DNA from: Paramacrobiotus metropolitanus
Lineage: Eukaryota > Tardigrada > Eutardigrada > Parachela > Macrobiotidae
Assembly (NCBI RefSeq): GCF_019649055.1
Contig: NW_026570295.1
Span: 496,001 to 560,000, forward strand
Direction of reading: 5' to 3'
Length of the DNA stretch: 64,000 bases
In this document: positions 48,243-60,552 of the stretch, piece by piece
How positions within the stretch are numbered: the stretch's first letter is position 1
Layout of the letters: every line of letters starts with the position of its first letter
Notes under the pieces: model-generated
What the model saw: only the letters and a program-made list of their open reading frames with translations
Database searches by the model: none
Told to the model about the DNA's origin: nothing
Translations under genes and position numbers: made by a program

Positions 48243-49190
48243 TTGGCCGACAAAATTGTCGACTCGGCAGAAGGATCGCTCCGAAACGCGAAGGATACCC
48301 CTAAACTCGAACGGAGGAAATGGGAACGAGACATGGCCGACGCCAACAAAGGCATCGCCACCCAACAACGGGAAATCGACCGGCTCAACGCCATATTGAA
48401 ACGAGCCGACCTGCCGTGTCGATACGAAGTCGACCAAGTCGCCATACTTACTGGTAAACTGGAACGGTCAACAGCGGCCGTCTTCGACATTAAAAGCGAG
48501 CTCGACGAGGCGCACAAAGCACTCGAAGAGGCAAAGAAGGAACTGGCTGACGTACAAACGGCGTTGGTCGAGTCGGAAATGGCAGCAGGAGGGTTCCACC
48601 AGCAACTTAACCAGGCCAACGAAGAAGCCGAGGTCTATCGAAACGAAGTTGATAGGTATGTGGTGGAACTCAAGAAGGCCGATAACGAGATCCACCGGCT
48701 AACGCAACGAACCGACGAACTTGAGTCGGAAATGGAGCTCCTCCTCACCAGAATGGGACGTCAATTTATCGACGCACACACTCGGCAAACAGGCCTTCCC
48801 AACCAAAGGACAGCCGATGCCGACTTGGTAGAGGCAAACGCTCAACTAGCCGACCAAGTTCATGGACTGAACAAAGTCCTTAAGGAGGAACAGAAACTCC
48901 GCGCTCAGCTGTAATACAGCTTTACCGAGGCCCAAAAGGTGAACGAGGCGCAACACAGTCGCATCGTTTACCTGGAGGCTCGCGGAGTCGAGCTGTATGA
49001 ATTCGGCGAACAGGCAGCCCGCAATCTCACGGAGATGATGCGGCAAATGGACGAAATGGACACTGAAACACGGTGTCTGAGGGAGGAGAAAAACCACCTG
49101 GAACGAAGCCGGGTCGAACCCCCCTCAAACCTGGAACAAAGCCGGCCTCCCTCATACCGAACGTCCATGACACAGGATCAACAGCCGTAA
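48243..49190 (+). other. coiled-coil segment of the large retroelement
   Basis: A long heptad-rich region (e.g. SELDEAHKALEEAKKELADV, LEEQKLRAQL-like ends) with almost no Pro or Gly. Such a segment before gag is unusual for Ty3/gypsy elements and may drive particle assembly. Part of a fossil element. Confidence 0.6.
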
Positions 49191-50047
49191 CGAACAATCA
49201 GTGACATCCTGTGGGGAATCAATCCGACCCAGGAAATGCCGAAGAAGGAGAACAACACCTCCTACTTCGTCGGAGTCGTAACAACCGACCCGAGTGTGGG
49301 AACAATCCCACAACCACCAACTGTACCGAGCCCTCCGGAACCGGAACATAATACGTCGATCGCGGCACCACGAGTACCAACGTCGAACGTGGCGACAACG
49401 ACGTCTGCCGGTGCATACACCAGCACCTCGTACGCGACGCGGAAAACAACGCACGCGCCGATACCTAACGCGAGAGGAGACCGGACAACAGATTCCTCAC
49501 GTCTCCCAGTCCCGCTACCGAGACCCGGAGCGGAAGCATATCGCCCACCAAGGACGAATTCCGACCCGAACATACTCCGCCAGAACCCGCAGTTAGACTT
49601 CGAACGCGGGCGGGCTCGGTCATTTAACATGGCTGACCACCAGCAGGACGGACGAAATGAAGAGGACAGCCCCGACCAACAAGGCCGGAGGCCTCCAAAC
49701 CGACCTACACAAGGTCGGATGCCGGCTCAGGGAACACAGCCCAACCGGTACGGGAGAGTCTACGACCAACCGAGTGGATTCTATCCGCAGGCGCCGAGAC
49801 AAAATCGAGCGCCCCCTCCACAACAGCAGGGAGGACAACCACAACAGCCTCGTCACGCAGACCAGGCTAGGTATCCGCAACAGGACGGATACGATGGTCA
49901 TGATGACGAAGCTTATCAACAGGAGGCAAACGAAGACCAACAAGGTCACATGCCATATGCCAACCCGCCACCCGCCCCGGCTGCACAACAAGCTGCGCCG
50001 GCGGCACACCTGATCCTTTCGGACAGGATCTAACACACGTCGCTTTA

Positions 50048-51470
50048 GTGCGCGCAATGGCCCACGGACGTCGGCAACCCTTACCGCCGTTCGACGGTGA
50101 CCACACTAAGCTTCATGGGTGGCTCAAACAAATTCGAAGCCTGTATCGTCAAGCCCAACAATGGTACGAGGACGATCAGACCTTCATGTCCGACTTGGTG
50201 GCCCGACTAGATGGCCAAGCGGAGGAGTGGCATACTCTCGAAGCCGCCGGAGAACCACTCGGTGGATGGCCAGTCAACCTATGGCTGACCAAATTCGAAC
50301 AGCGATTTGCGGACAAAAACAGGAAAGTCAATATGATATCGCGGATCAACAAACGTATATTCCGCTTCGGTGAAGAAACGCCAGAACAATACTACGACGC
50401 TATGATGTTCATGAAATCCCAAGTCCGCACGATCACCGATCAGATAATCTTGTACCATCTCAAGGAGAATATCCATGAGCCCAAACTACGGGAGGCCCTA
50501 GAAATCAGGATGCCGGCAACGCCGATCGAGTTCCGTGACTACTTGCGGGACTTCGTCAACGGCAAAAAAATGTACGAGGTGCGAAAACCACGGGATGGCG
50601 ATTACATCCGAGTTCGGGCAGCAACACCTGCACCTGTCCCAACTCCACCTCCGGCGATACCGCAACAGACCGGATATCAGCCGCATATGATGCCGGGATA
50701 CCAAACTCCGACGGCACAGTACGAACAACTGAGTCCGGCGCCGACGCCACCGGTGCAACAAGCACCAGTCCAGCAACAGACTTGGGCGGGCGCGGCGGCA
50801 GCGAACTTGAATCCCCCGGCACCTGGAATCGGAACCCCCGTTAACAACTACGGAGGCCCAGGTTACAGCTCGGGCGGCAGCGAAAGCAACACAGGTTTTG
50901 GCTACGGGCAGAACTCCAACCAGGGATACTCCGCATACGGCCAGTATCCTACACAAGGATATGGCGGCGGAGGTTGTGGTCGCGGAAGAGGACGCGGCGG
51001 CGGGAATCGAGGCCGTGGAAACTTTCCTAACCGCGGCGGAGGCGGCAACCAACAAGGGAACCGACCTCCCCAAGCACAACAGAGTGCTCGGCAAGCGACA
51101 ACATACGTCGACAAGATGGAGGCAGCCTTCTTCCAGTGGACGAAGGACAAGACCTTTAGGTGCAGACACTGCATGTTCAACAATCACGACGAGTCGCGCT
51201 GCATATACGGATCGGATAACAACCCGAACCTACGGTGGTACGACGATTGGTACCGCCGATACTCGACTCAAGGCCCGGTTGGCTCGGCTAATCCATTCTG
51301 GAGAGACGTCGTGCCACCACCACGCCTTCGCCAGCAACAGGCTGGTGGCTCGGGTAGCCCCGGCAACGGAAACCGGTCGCCCGGCCACGGGAACGGAACC
51401 GCAGGAATAGCGGTGGGAACCAACAAGGTTCCCCGGCATACAGAGAACCGTTGCCGCCCCGCCAGTCGCT
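50048..51470 (+). other. gag (capsid-like and nucleocapsid) part of the large retroelement
   Basis: The first part has the retrotransposon gag pattern (EEWHTLEAAG, WLTKFEQRF, YYDAMMFMKSQV, LREALEIRMP). A Gln/Pro-rich linker follows, then an RGRGRGG-type box and a zinc knuckle C-x2-C-x4-H-x4-C (CRHCMFNNHDESRC). It forms the particle and packs RNA in this family. Confidence 0.75.
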
Positions 51471-51636
51471 GAACTCGACGCCACCCAACAATGGGTCGGC
51501 CCGGAGTAACTCCCCGGGAAACACCCAAGGTCGATGAGCTCCGGTGACTCATTCGACCTCCAACATCCGACCGAACCACCGGACAAGGATAACCCGACTA
51601 ACCAGCCGCTTACTTCCCGGAACGAACCGAACTTCA

Positions 51637-51716
51637 ATCCGTTACAAAAACGGATAGCAACAGTCCTAAACACATTAGGACTGGACTGAATCAGTTGCAC
51701 GGAGGAAGAATTCCTC
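51637..51716. repeat. cluster of four consecutive hairpins
   Basis: 51,637-51,655 (stem ATCCGTT, loop ACAAA); 51,661-51,683 (stem CAGTCCTAA, loop ACACA); 51,685-51,695 (stem ACTG, loop AAT); 51,702-51,716 (stem GAGGAA, loop GAA). All stems pair perfectly and each has a different sequence. Confidence 0.85.
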
Positions 51717-52150
51717 ACGGCACTGTCCGCCCCCACAAAGGAGGCGGCGGCCGCCCGAACTATGGCAGCCGAACTCGGAATTTTCATCAACAACGGTGAA
51801 ATCGAGATCCGGACCGGAACGCAAGAAATACCCGGCCAAATCGACCCAGCGCACCGACACGACGTTGGAACGCCGAAAGTCTGGAACGAATCGAATTTCC
51901 CCACGAGGATCGAGGAAGGCCATCAACAGATAGGCACCATCCTCCAGCTACTTGGACTGAACGAAAACAGTTCCGAGGAGGACTTCGCAAAAGCGATGTC
52001 GACCTCCACAAAGGAGGCGGAAACGGCTCGGAAGTTAGCCGCCCAGCTCGGCGTGTACGCCAACAATGGCACCGTCGAAGCTTGGCCCGGGATGCAACAA
52101 GCACTCGAGGCAACCGACCCAGCACCTCGATTTGGCGCTGGAACGTCGGA
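51640..52150 (+). repeat. tandem duplicated helical module in the large retroelement
   Basis: Two blocks of about 250 bp share TKEA..AR, AAELG or AAQLG, NNG and a following Gly-Gln motif (APTKEAAAARTMAAELGIF and STKEAETARKLAAQLGVY). They belong to the region between gag and protease. Confidence 0.7.
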
Positions 52151-52839
52151 GGTCAGAACGCGAGAAACGCCCGGCCTAAGGAGCGCAAACAATGCGACTG
52201 CGCCGTCCGTCACACAAAGTGACGCAGCACGGCCCGGCCACGGAAGTTGGACCGGATTGCCGGTGAGGATAAACTCAACCGAGCAGCCCAGACGAGGCCC
52301 AAGACGTGGAGGACCGGAACGCAGATCCACGCATCGGGCAACAGAAACTTCCCCAACGTATCATCCGGACGCGCAACGGATAGATACGCTGCAACAATGG
52401 CAGCCATCGACTCCACCGAAGAACCGGAAGAAGTCGAAATATGGGACACATTCCCACTGGAAGCACAGGCACCCGCCTACTGGCTGCAGCAGGAAGCGGA
52501 CCTCTCCCAGAAGAACGAGCCGCAGCCGGTAGTACGAACAGTACGTGGCTCTCGGACATTCCTCAACCTCGACTATAAGTGGTCGAAACTGAGGCCAACA
52601 GACGTCTCAATGGAAGAACGGATACTGGCTCAGGCACAACGGTTCGGAACCGCCGAAATACCGGAGGACGGAGTAGCTAACCGACCTCAGGTACAGGAAG
52701 TGGTTGAAGTCGGAGTCGAACCTACACAAGGTTCAACTCAACAACAAACCGACCACGGACCGGTGTCATTAATCCCCATCAGGCCAACGGTGCGGGAAGT
52801 AACCTTCGAGAAAGGAACACACAAGAAACCGAAGACGGT

Positions 52840-53170
52840 TCGAGCTTGGACACACGAAATCCAAGTCGGATCCACGCCCACATTGGCGATTTTAGATACC
52901 GGAGCGGAGACTTCGCTCATCGAACAACGGTTTTGCGAGAGGAACGGTTTAACGATGCAACCCCTCGGATATTGCACCAAAATACTTGGTGTAGGCGGAC
53001 AAGTCGCCTTCATGGTGTCTCACTGTTGTACTGCACCTGTAACAATGCAGGGCTTTACAAGCCACCATACATTCCACGTCCAGCCGACCGAAGCGGACAT
53101 TCCAGTGCTACTCGGATGCGACTACCTGCATTCGAAGTTCACCTTCGTCTTAACACCGATTCCTAAGCCT
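52840..53170 (+). other. aspartic protease domain of the large retroelement
   Basis: The catalytic motif ILDTGAETSLI is followed by the flap region ILGVGGQ and VLLGCDYL, the retropepsin pattern. In the family this cuts the gag-pol polyprotein. Confidence 0.8.
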
Positions 53171-54739
53171 GAACAACCAGGAGGAACGACGGTAGTGCAG
53201 TCTATCCCGATACCAGAGACATCGGGCATGTTACCAAATGAAGCGAGGATAAGTCGGATTGATCACCCTTCGGATCCTACGCGTAACATTTGCCGTGACT
53301 TCCGGGACAACAACCGGACTCTGCTCGAGGAACTCAAGCTGCACAACGCCATCGAAGCGTACGAAGAACGGAAAAACACCGGAACATTACGATCGGCGAA
53401 GACCGTACTGAAGTCTATCCCGATACCAGAGGTATCCGCTGACGCGGATGCCCAGAACCTAGAACAAGTACGACAAAAGTACCGAAATTGGTTCTCGGGA
53501 GTTCGGCATTTTCTCGACCAACGGACGTCGGAAATGGTGACCACTCTGCAACAGAACGGAGCGGTAACTCCCGACCAGATACTGGAAGCACAACAAAGGT
53601 GCGAGCCGGTAATCGCCCTCGCGAACGACATAGAGGACGAAGTATGGGAATGGGAAGATGAACGTATCCCTATCCACCGACAGTACGTGGAATATGGACT
53701 TCCCATACCACCCCCGCTGGAAATGCCTTGCCAGAAATTGGGCTCCCAACTCTTTGCCTACCTGCAGCGAGTTCAGTTGCACGGAGAATCGTCAACGACT
53801 GCATTCTGGCAACGATACGGCGAGGATACCACCATAAAGCGGCACATACCCGATCCGTTACCACCACTTATGGAGCATACTCCAACCGACGTGAAGTTTG
53901 TGAGTAGCCCAGCGAAGCCCCAAGAAAACATAGTCCTGGAGGAAACCGATAAACCTTATCGGTGTGCTATCTGCCAAGACAATATTGACGAGGTAGTACG
54001 AGCAATAAAGGCTCATCACGACCTAACTTGGTCGGACGACAGACCGTCGTCACCGTCACCTCCGCAACAGGAACGGAAGGTAGACCGCTTCCGGAAACCC
54101 CAACCGACGAGCATCCGATGGTTGAGCACCATAAGCTCCCAGCCAACCGACCTCGAGAATCAGGACGGAGCGAGTCGACCAACCCAACTGACGGATCAAG
54201 TCGACCAACCCGAAACGACCACAAAGGTCGGATTCGAAAACATGTCAGAAGTCGACCTCGAAAACGGATCGGAAATCGAATTCGAGGACTACAGGTCGGA
54301 CGACTCGGACATACAAAGTACGAGTGACTCGGCGGACACGGACTCCGATAACCGACCTTCGGAAGAATCCGAAGAAGACGACGACGAAGAATTCGACCCG
54401 TCAGTCCGACACTGTAAGACGGATAAACCGAGCATAAACGACTTGGATGATTCGTCATCGGAGGACGAAGAACCGACCCACGATGTCCGGCTAACTACAG
54501 CATTGCGGTCTATAGTTCACACAGAATTTATAGACGAACAACCGGAACAAACCGAACAATAAAAATCGGTCGACTCCGAGCAACAAGAGGAACTCGACCA
54601 ACTCAAGGCTTTGTGGGAATTTGGAGGAGGTAAACCGGCAGAGGACGATCTCCGACCTCCAACTATCGTCGTCCAGCAGTTGTCAACAGAACAACCAACC
54701 TTGGCTAACTTAACCGACCAACAGAAGTCGGTAGGAACA

Positions 54740-55850
54740 CGCTTCTGCATCAACTATATAAAGTTGAATGCCGTCACAAAGAAGAAAATTTATCCGCTAC
54801 CGAACCCGGACGAGCTACTGGACCGATGCGCCGGAATGGAGTATTACGGCAAGGTAGACTGTCAGTCCGGCTTTTGGCAAATTCCAATGGATGAACAATC
54901 CAAAGACTACACGACCTTCGTAACACCCGAAGGCATGTGGCGATTTAACCGTATGCCGTTTGGAGTCTGCAACGGACCAGCAACTTTCCAAATGCACATG
55001 GATAAGATAACAGCATCAGCTCGGAAGAAGGGTGTGTTCGCCTACATCGACGACATCATCTTCTTCGGCAAAACGTTTGAAGACTTCCTTGAGGCTTTCC
55101 GAGCGACTCTCGAATGCCTCCGCGATGCTGGATTTACGGTCAAACCCTCCAAATGTGAGATTGGAACGGACAGACTGCTGTTCCTTGGACACGTGCTCAG
55201 TAAGGACGGAGTCCAGACCGATGACGAGAAAGTGGCCTGTATTGCAGAACAAAGCTGCCCGAGAACTGAACGGCAACTCAGGTCGTTCCTCGGACTGGCC
55301 AACTACTATCGTAAGTTTATCCGAGGATACGCTCAGAAGACGTCAAAAATGTACGAGCTCCTCCGGAAGGATAAGAATATCAAGCTTGATTGGACGGAAG
55401 CCCACACGGCTGAGTTCAACGACATTAAGAAGGCGCTAACAGAAGCACCTGTACTGGCGAAGTTCGACCCGACAAAGAAGACCGTCACAAAATGTGACGC
55501 AAGCGGAGCCGGACTTGGCGCGGTGATCTCACAAGACGATCATCCAATCGCCTACGCCAGCAGAGTCCTTCGTGGACCGGAACTCAACTATGGAGTTACC
55601 GAATGGGAATGCTTGGCCGTGGTATGGGCCGTGCAGAAATTCAAGCACTTCATCGACCACGGACCATTCACCGTAAGGACGGATCACCGAGCACTGCAGA
55701 ATCTGCTCCGATGCGAGTCGAACCGACCTGGCATCAACCCTCGACTAACGAGATGGGCACTGGCTTTACAAGGACGGGACATAACCATCGAGTATAAGCC
55801 AGGAGTTTTCTGCGACAATGCAGACGCCCTATCGAGATGGCCACTCGAAC
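54740..55850 (+). other. reverse transcriptase and RNase H domains of the large retroelement
   Basis: RT: FCINYIKLN, YPLPNPDELLD, VDCQSGFWQIPM, FNRMPFGVCNGPATFQ and the catalytic YIDDIIFF, then LGHVLSKDGV and FLGLANYYRKFI. RNase H: TKCDASGAGLGAVI, YGVTEWECLAVVWAV, RTDHRALQNLL and DALSR. This order is typical of Ty3/gypsy. After it, only a short integrase-linker-like stretch (DPQLRKIIDELEN, GVLYRLK) is seen. Confidence 0.9.
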
Positions 55851-56423
55851 GTAGTGAAGACAAAGATCCACACGAAGAGTTGGACCAAGTCCCCAACTTC
55901 GAGGACTTCAAGGACGAAATTACTGTCTGCACAATAAGGACTCTTAAACGTCTAAAGGCGAACGCCTCGAAGAAAAAGAAGAAGGATGAGGAAAACCCAC
56001 CGAAAGCCCCCCTTCCACCGGTTCTCCCCGGATGTAGCGTGATATCCGACTGGGATGACTTGAGTACCACAGAGGTCCGAGTCATTAACATACCAGCACC
56101 GGAGACACCGGAACCGACCATTCGGACCATCAACACGGCGGAAGATGACGAGTTGGAAGTCGAAGAGATACTCCCACCTCCACCGGAACCGAACTCGGAA
56201 CTTCGGAAAGCGCAGTTGCGAGACCCGCAGCTACGCAAAATCATTGACGAACTGGAGAATCCAGAAAAACCCGACCACAAGTCGAAGCATCTGGAACACT
56301 ACGAGATGGCGCAAGGAGTACTGTACAGACTGAAAACGATCAACACAAAGTTGGAACGTTGCTTCGACACTGGCTCGTGCTCACATAGACACGATTAGCC
56401 AAGCGCTGACACAGACTTCACAA

Positions 56424-59404
56424 ATGGACCCGAACCATACTCAGTACAGAATGAAGTTGCTGAGCGAATTGGCGTACTACGAGAACCGTCTGAATGACGT
56501 CAACAACAAGCTCTATGCCGAGGAACAGGAAACCCTCCGGATCTGCCAACAAGCAGTAGCCCGACACGTAGCTCAGAGACTGGGAGACCCCGACCTCGGC
56601 CCTCCGGCGATAACCACACAGGTTGCCACGCCGACGTCCCAGCCAACCTCGTCGACTTCGGGAGGTCAACAAGTGCCTGGCCCAACACCGTCATTGGAGA
56701 TCGGAAAACTACGCGTTCGTAAGGAGGAGGCTATGAAGGAGGCAGTGAGGCTTAGAGTGTCATGGACACGACTACCCCACGACACGGAAACTTATACGAC
56801 AGAATTCGGTAGAATACACCGACAAGAAGACATACAAGTCGACGCTGCAGCCGAGCTGGAGAAAAAGATACGAGCACAAGAACAAAGCTTGCGCTCGTCC
56901 GGGATGTTAGCACCGACCACACAGGCGGTGATTGACGAAGAAATCCGATTAGCCCGACTGGACGCCTTGGCGCAGAAACGTAACGAATACCTTCATGAGA
57001 TAAACGAAGTAAAGAAGCGCCTGGCCACACTCGATCCGACCAAGGAATACTACGCCTCTGCCGTCCTGTGCAATACCGAACAAATAGGGCATTGGACTAA
57101 GAAGCTGACGGAGAAGGAGAACGAAATCTGAGCTCTACAACCGACGACGACTCAACCAGTAGTCGTCCCGACCGGATCCCAACCTTCCCCGCTAATGACG
57201 CTCAGCTCGAACCCGCTGATCCAAGTTCCGACCTTCCAGCCGAACCCGATACAGCAAGTCCCACAAGGACCACCAGTACTACCGCTCCCAACACTGCAGG
57301 AGGTACGGGCACTTCTACGAATGACCGGAATAGTCGTAGAACAAGTCGGAACCCCCGAGTGGTTAGCCCTCGAAAGCGACGGAAAAACTATCCGCGACTT
57401 CATGGCAGGACTCCAGCCGTACTTGCTTACCGGGATGCCAACAACTCCGGAACTGTTGACCGCCATCCGAACAAGGATGCAGAATGCGCAAAACCGAGCC
57501 GACCGGCATCATCACCTCACCCAGAACCTGGACGCAGCCGAACGCCGGTCATCAGCCGTACCAACGCCCACACTGGCAGACGTACGGTCCGCCATCCAGA
57601 CCGGAGACAGAATCCTCGATGGATTAAGGATGACGCAGGGCGGAGACCCAGTAGCTATCACCAACAGAGCCGGGATAGTGACCGACCTGCACCGGAGCCT
57701 ACGGATTGCCCGCCAATTAGCTAAACAACGTGGCGGTATAACCACGGACGATCAGGCCATCCGAGTAGACATGCATTACCGGAGGATTCAACAGATGATC
57801 CAGAGCCAGACAGGCGGAGCCGAACAACAGGTTCCCCAGCTCAGGTATCACGCGATGGCACTTCAGATCGGGCAGGATGACCAGACGACAGAAGTCTGGA
57901 AAACCATCCTCGACGGCAAACAAGCCCTTCAAGGAATCTACGGACGCATTGCCGACGGAATCCGAGATCCTACCGAATTAGATCCAGTTCGGAAAATTAA
58001 CGATCTCATAGCTCACATAGGGCTAACGGAAAATCTTACTCGGTACGGCTTGCCCACCACAGAGGTGGACAAGCACCGACTCCGAACAGCAATGGACCAT
58101 GTGAAGACAGCCATCCTGGCGGAGAAAATTTCGACCTCACAGACGGATAACGCCCAACCGACGACGTTATTACCGGGAGCCGTTGTGACTTCACCAATAT
58201 CATCGCCTCCGCTACCGATCACACAGGTCGATAGCGGAGCACATCCACCGAACTCCCAGGTGTTCGACCCGGAACGACTCCGAACGCTCGAAACCTTGAA
58301 ACGGAAGCGGAACGAAGCGATTAATCAGTCCAACACGATCAAGGAACGGATGCAGAACCTCCCGACGAGTGGAGCTAACCATCCCCGCGAGTTCCAAGTC
58401 CTGCTGGACCAGTACAAACAGGCGTCCAGTCGCCACATGGAACTCGACAAAGTGATCCAGGTGGAGAAACAGATGAGTCAGTTAACTGCGACACCAAGGT
58501 CGCCGAGGACCACGCAGGCCCTAGCGACACCAGCCGTGGACGGCGAGAAAACAATTGCCGACGCAAGAACTGCCCTACAGGAGGCAAAGGAAATTTTGGA
58601 AAAGATACGCGAACGCTCGCGACGAGGCTTGGAACGGTTCGCCCTACAGAAGGTGACTTTACAACTCACATAGAGTTAGTCGAAAGTCTGATCCAAAGTG
58701 GAACGCCACAGACGCAGGCGCATCAACGGCTAATACAGCCGGGAGTCGAACTACTGGCGAAACTCAATGAAGAACATCGGGGTATCTTGGCCCTGACGCC
58801 GACGACAACCACACAGGCCGTAACGTCGACATCATCACCCACCGATAGGGTAATTATTTACGGTAGAAATACCATACAGGAGGCGGAACACCTCTTACGG
58901 CGGATACAGCGGCGTGCCAAAAAGGGACTCGAACCGAACGTGCAGAGGATAACTTCCGAGTTCACTACTCACATACAACTTGTGAGGAACCTGATACAAA
59001 CAGGTGCGGTCGAACCGGGAGCCCACTTCCAACAAATAATGAATGGCATAACTCAGCTGCTGGATTACGGCCGAAGCCAACGCCGACCATCGGACTCCGA
59101 CACGGAGACTTCGGATGCACTACCGTCGAACTCATCGGCGCCGGAAATGCACTCGGCAATGCGGAAAAGCCGCAGGGAAAAGATGTCTTCCATACTCAGC
59201 GACGGATGGGACTTACTGGAAGACCTCCAGCGTACATTCGTACATAACACACCAACGGATGATGAAACTCTGAGAGTGGCACGGCAGAAGATGAATGATC
59301 TGACGGCTTACTTGAAAAAGGCAGGCGACCTGCTCCGCAAAGAAGAACCGACTGTAGGACAACGGCCTACTATACAGCATAATCGCACAAAGCCGGCACC
59401 ATAA
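56424..59404 (+). other. coiled-coil segments downstream of RNase H in the large retroelement
   Basis: Three open stretches with Gln/Arg/Glu-rich helices separated by Pro/Thr linkers (TTQVATPTSQPTSS). A module with EA..LL..I..R...GLE occurs at least twice (QEAKEILEKIRERSRRGLE near 58,590; QEAEHLLRRIQRRAKKGLE near 58,890). This place normally codes for integrase, or env in errantiviruses; neither is recognisable. No known family. Confidence 0.55.
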
Positions 59405-59506
59405 CTGTATTTAATTATACTCTCTCTCACTCTCTACATGAACATTGCACGAACAAGATTTATAAAGACGCCGCTCGGTGCGCGTTGCATGCGCCCGAGG
59501 CGGAAT

Positions 59507-59585
59507 ACATGCCAGCGTTGTGTAACGCTGGCATGTTATACACTCCACACCGCCAACACACCACATAATGTGTGGTTTACCACAC
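59507..59585. repeat. strong hairpin group at the convergent gene junction
   Basis: 59,507-59,536 is a perfect 13-bp stem (ACATGCCAGCGTT) with loop GTGT. Just left (about 59,470-59,503) lies an imperfect GC-rich hairpin. Just right, CCACA at 59,561 can pair with TGTGG at 59,571, while GTGTGG at 59,570 can pair with CCACAC at 59,580; the two exclude each other. They lie between the plus-strand retroelement and the minus-strand cluster. Confidence 0.8.
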
Positions 59586-59816
59586 TTCTCCCTCTCGAGA
59601 CACACATGCACTCACATGCACTAACGCATTTTCTATTGAAAAACAACAAAACAATTGTAAATGCAGAAAAGGGGACAATACTGGCATGACATGGGACGAC
59701 TCCACGGATACGCTAACTCGAGGGGTTCCACTGATGAATGCATCCGTATCCATATGCTGTGTACCACCCAGTACGCTAGCAGGAGTTAACCTGACGTACC
59801 ACGAGTGTTATGTACA

Positions 59817-60341
59817 TTATGCTATTCCTTTACGTGGGGTAGATCCATACTTAGATGTGGCTGGTTCTTCGACCGGTTCCAATGTGTGTTCTGGCTCCTG
59901 AGTGTCCTCGCACACTGCTAACTGGTGATATCGCATATTGGAATTAATTTGGTGAAGTTGTTGTTCTGTCGGAGGTTCTGGTACTGGCTGCAGTGCGTTA
60001 GCGAACTGCTGTTCCTCTGGTGCGGTCCAGTGGTGTTCGCGGTAATGCTGTTCGCACTTTCGGGACGCGTCGATGAGTATTTTGCGCTCTCCTTTGTTCA
60101 GTTTGGGGGTTTGATAACGTTGAAAGTAGTTTAAGTAGGACGTATGCAAGTGTTTGTGATCTCCGGAGTGTGCTCGGTTAATGGCAACGTAGTGGCAATA
60201 GGGTTGGTCACACCGGAGTGGCAAATAGGGGTCTTGGTACCCCATAAGATGACGGACTGTGTGGAGAGTCATTGTTCTACCGGAGGAGGCAAAGAAACCG
60301 CAGATGTCACAACGCCACATCTTTTTGATGAATTTGGCCAT
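59817..60341 (-). CDS. zinc-finger-like protein Z1 of the minus-strand cluster
   Basis: 174 residues, intronless. Two C2H2-like units: CDICGFFASSGRTMTLH (with a later H) and CDQPYCHYVAINRAH, followed by a helix-rich region and HHWTAPEEQQFANAL, then a Pro/Glu-rich acidic tail. The first unit fits C2H2 spacing; the second is irregular. It may bind nucleic acid. Paralogue of Z2, shown by the ...HW-(T/M)-(A/T)-E-(E/Q)... region. Family not recognised. It runs head-on towards the retroelement, about 410 bp from its last coding part. Confidence 0.6.
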   Translation of the reverse strand: MAKFIKKMWRCDICGFFASSGRTMTLHTVRHLMGYQDPYLPLRCDQPYCHYVAINRAHSGDHKHLHTSYLNYFQRYQTPKLNKGERKILIDASRKCEQHYREHHWTAPEEQQFANALQPVPEPPTEQQLHQINSNMRYHQLAVCEDTQEPEHTLEPVEEPATSKYGSTPRKGIA

Positions 60342-60552
60342 GGCTTTCTGGCTGCGTATATGTTGACGTTCCCCATCCTGATGGCGCTGACTGTGCTGTC
60401 GTCTGTTACAACTATAACGGATAACGGATTGTAAAGTAATTAAGAAAATTTAGAAGAAAACCGTGCCCACTAATTGAAAATGAAAAGAAAAAAAAAAGAA
60501 AAAAAAAACAATGAAAACGAGGAAAAATGGAATAAGTTTACGTTTAACTGGA

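Larger units (their letters stand above)
44298..59700 (+). mobile_element. large decayed Ty3/gypsy-like retroelement
   Basis: Parts in order: a non-coding leader rich in hairpins (about 44.3-45.7 kb), an N-terminal Pro/Thr-rich region (47.0-48.2), coiled coil (48.2-49.2), Pro/Gln-rich gag (49.2-50.0), capsid-like gag with RGG stretch and zinc knuckle (50.05-51.5), duplicated helical modules (51.6-52.2), aspartic protease (52.8-53.2), RT and RNase H (54.7-55.9), the start of an integrase-like linker (about 56.2), and more coiled-coil segments (56.4-59.4). No integrase core was found. It is broken, with on the order of ten interruptions, so it is a fossil; a single candidate LTR is seen on the left and none on the right. 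The right limit near a purine tract at about 59,665 is a guess. A mariner transposon lies inside it. Confidence 0.8.

Noticed and set aside
49620-51904. long minus-strand frames over the gag region
   Set aside because: Antisense shadows of Gln/Pro/Gly-rich coding DNA; no motifs on that strand.
59438-59901. two plus-strand frames near the hairpin junction
   Set aside because: They cross the strong hairpins and the end of Z1 and show no protein features.
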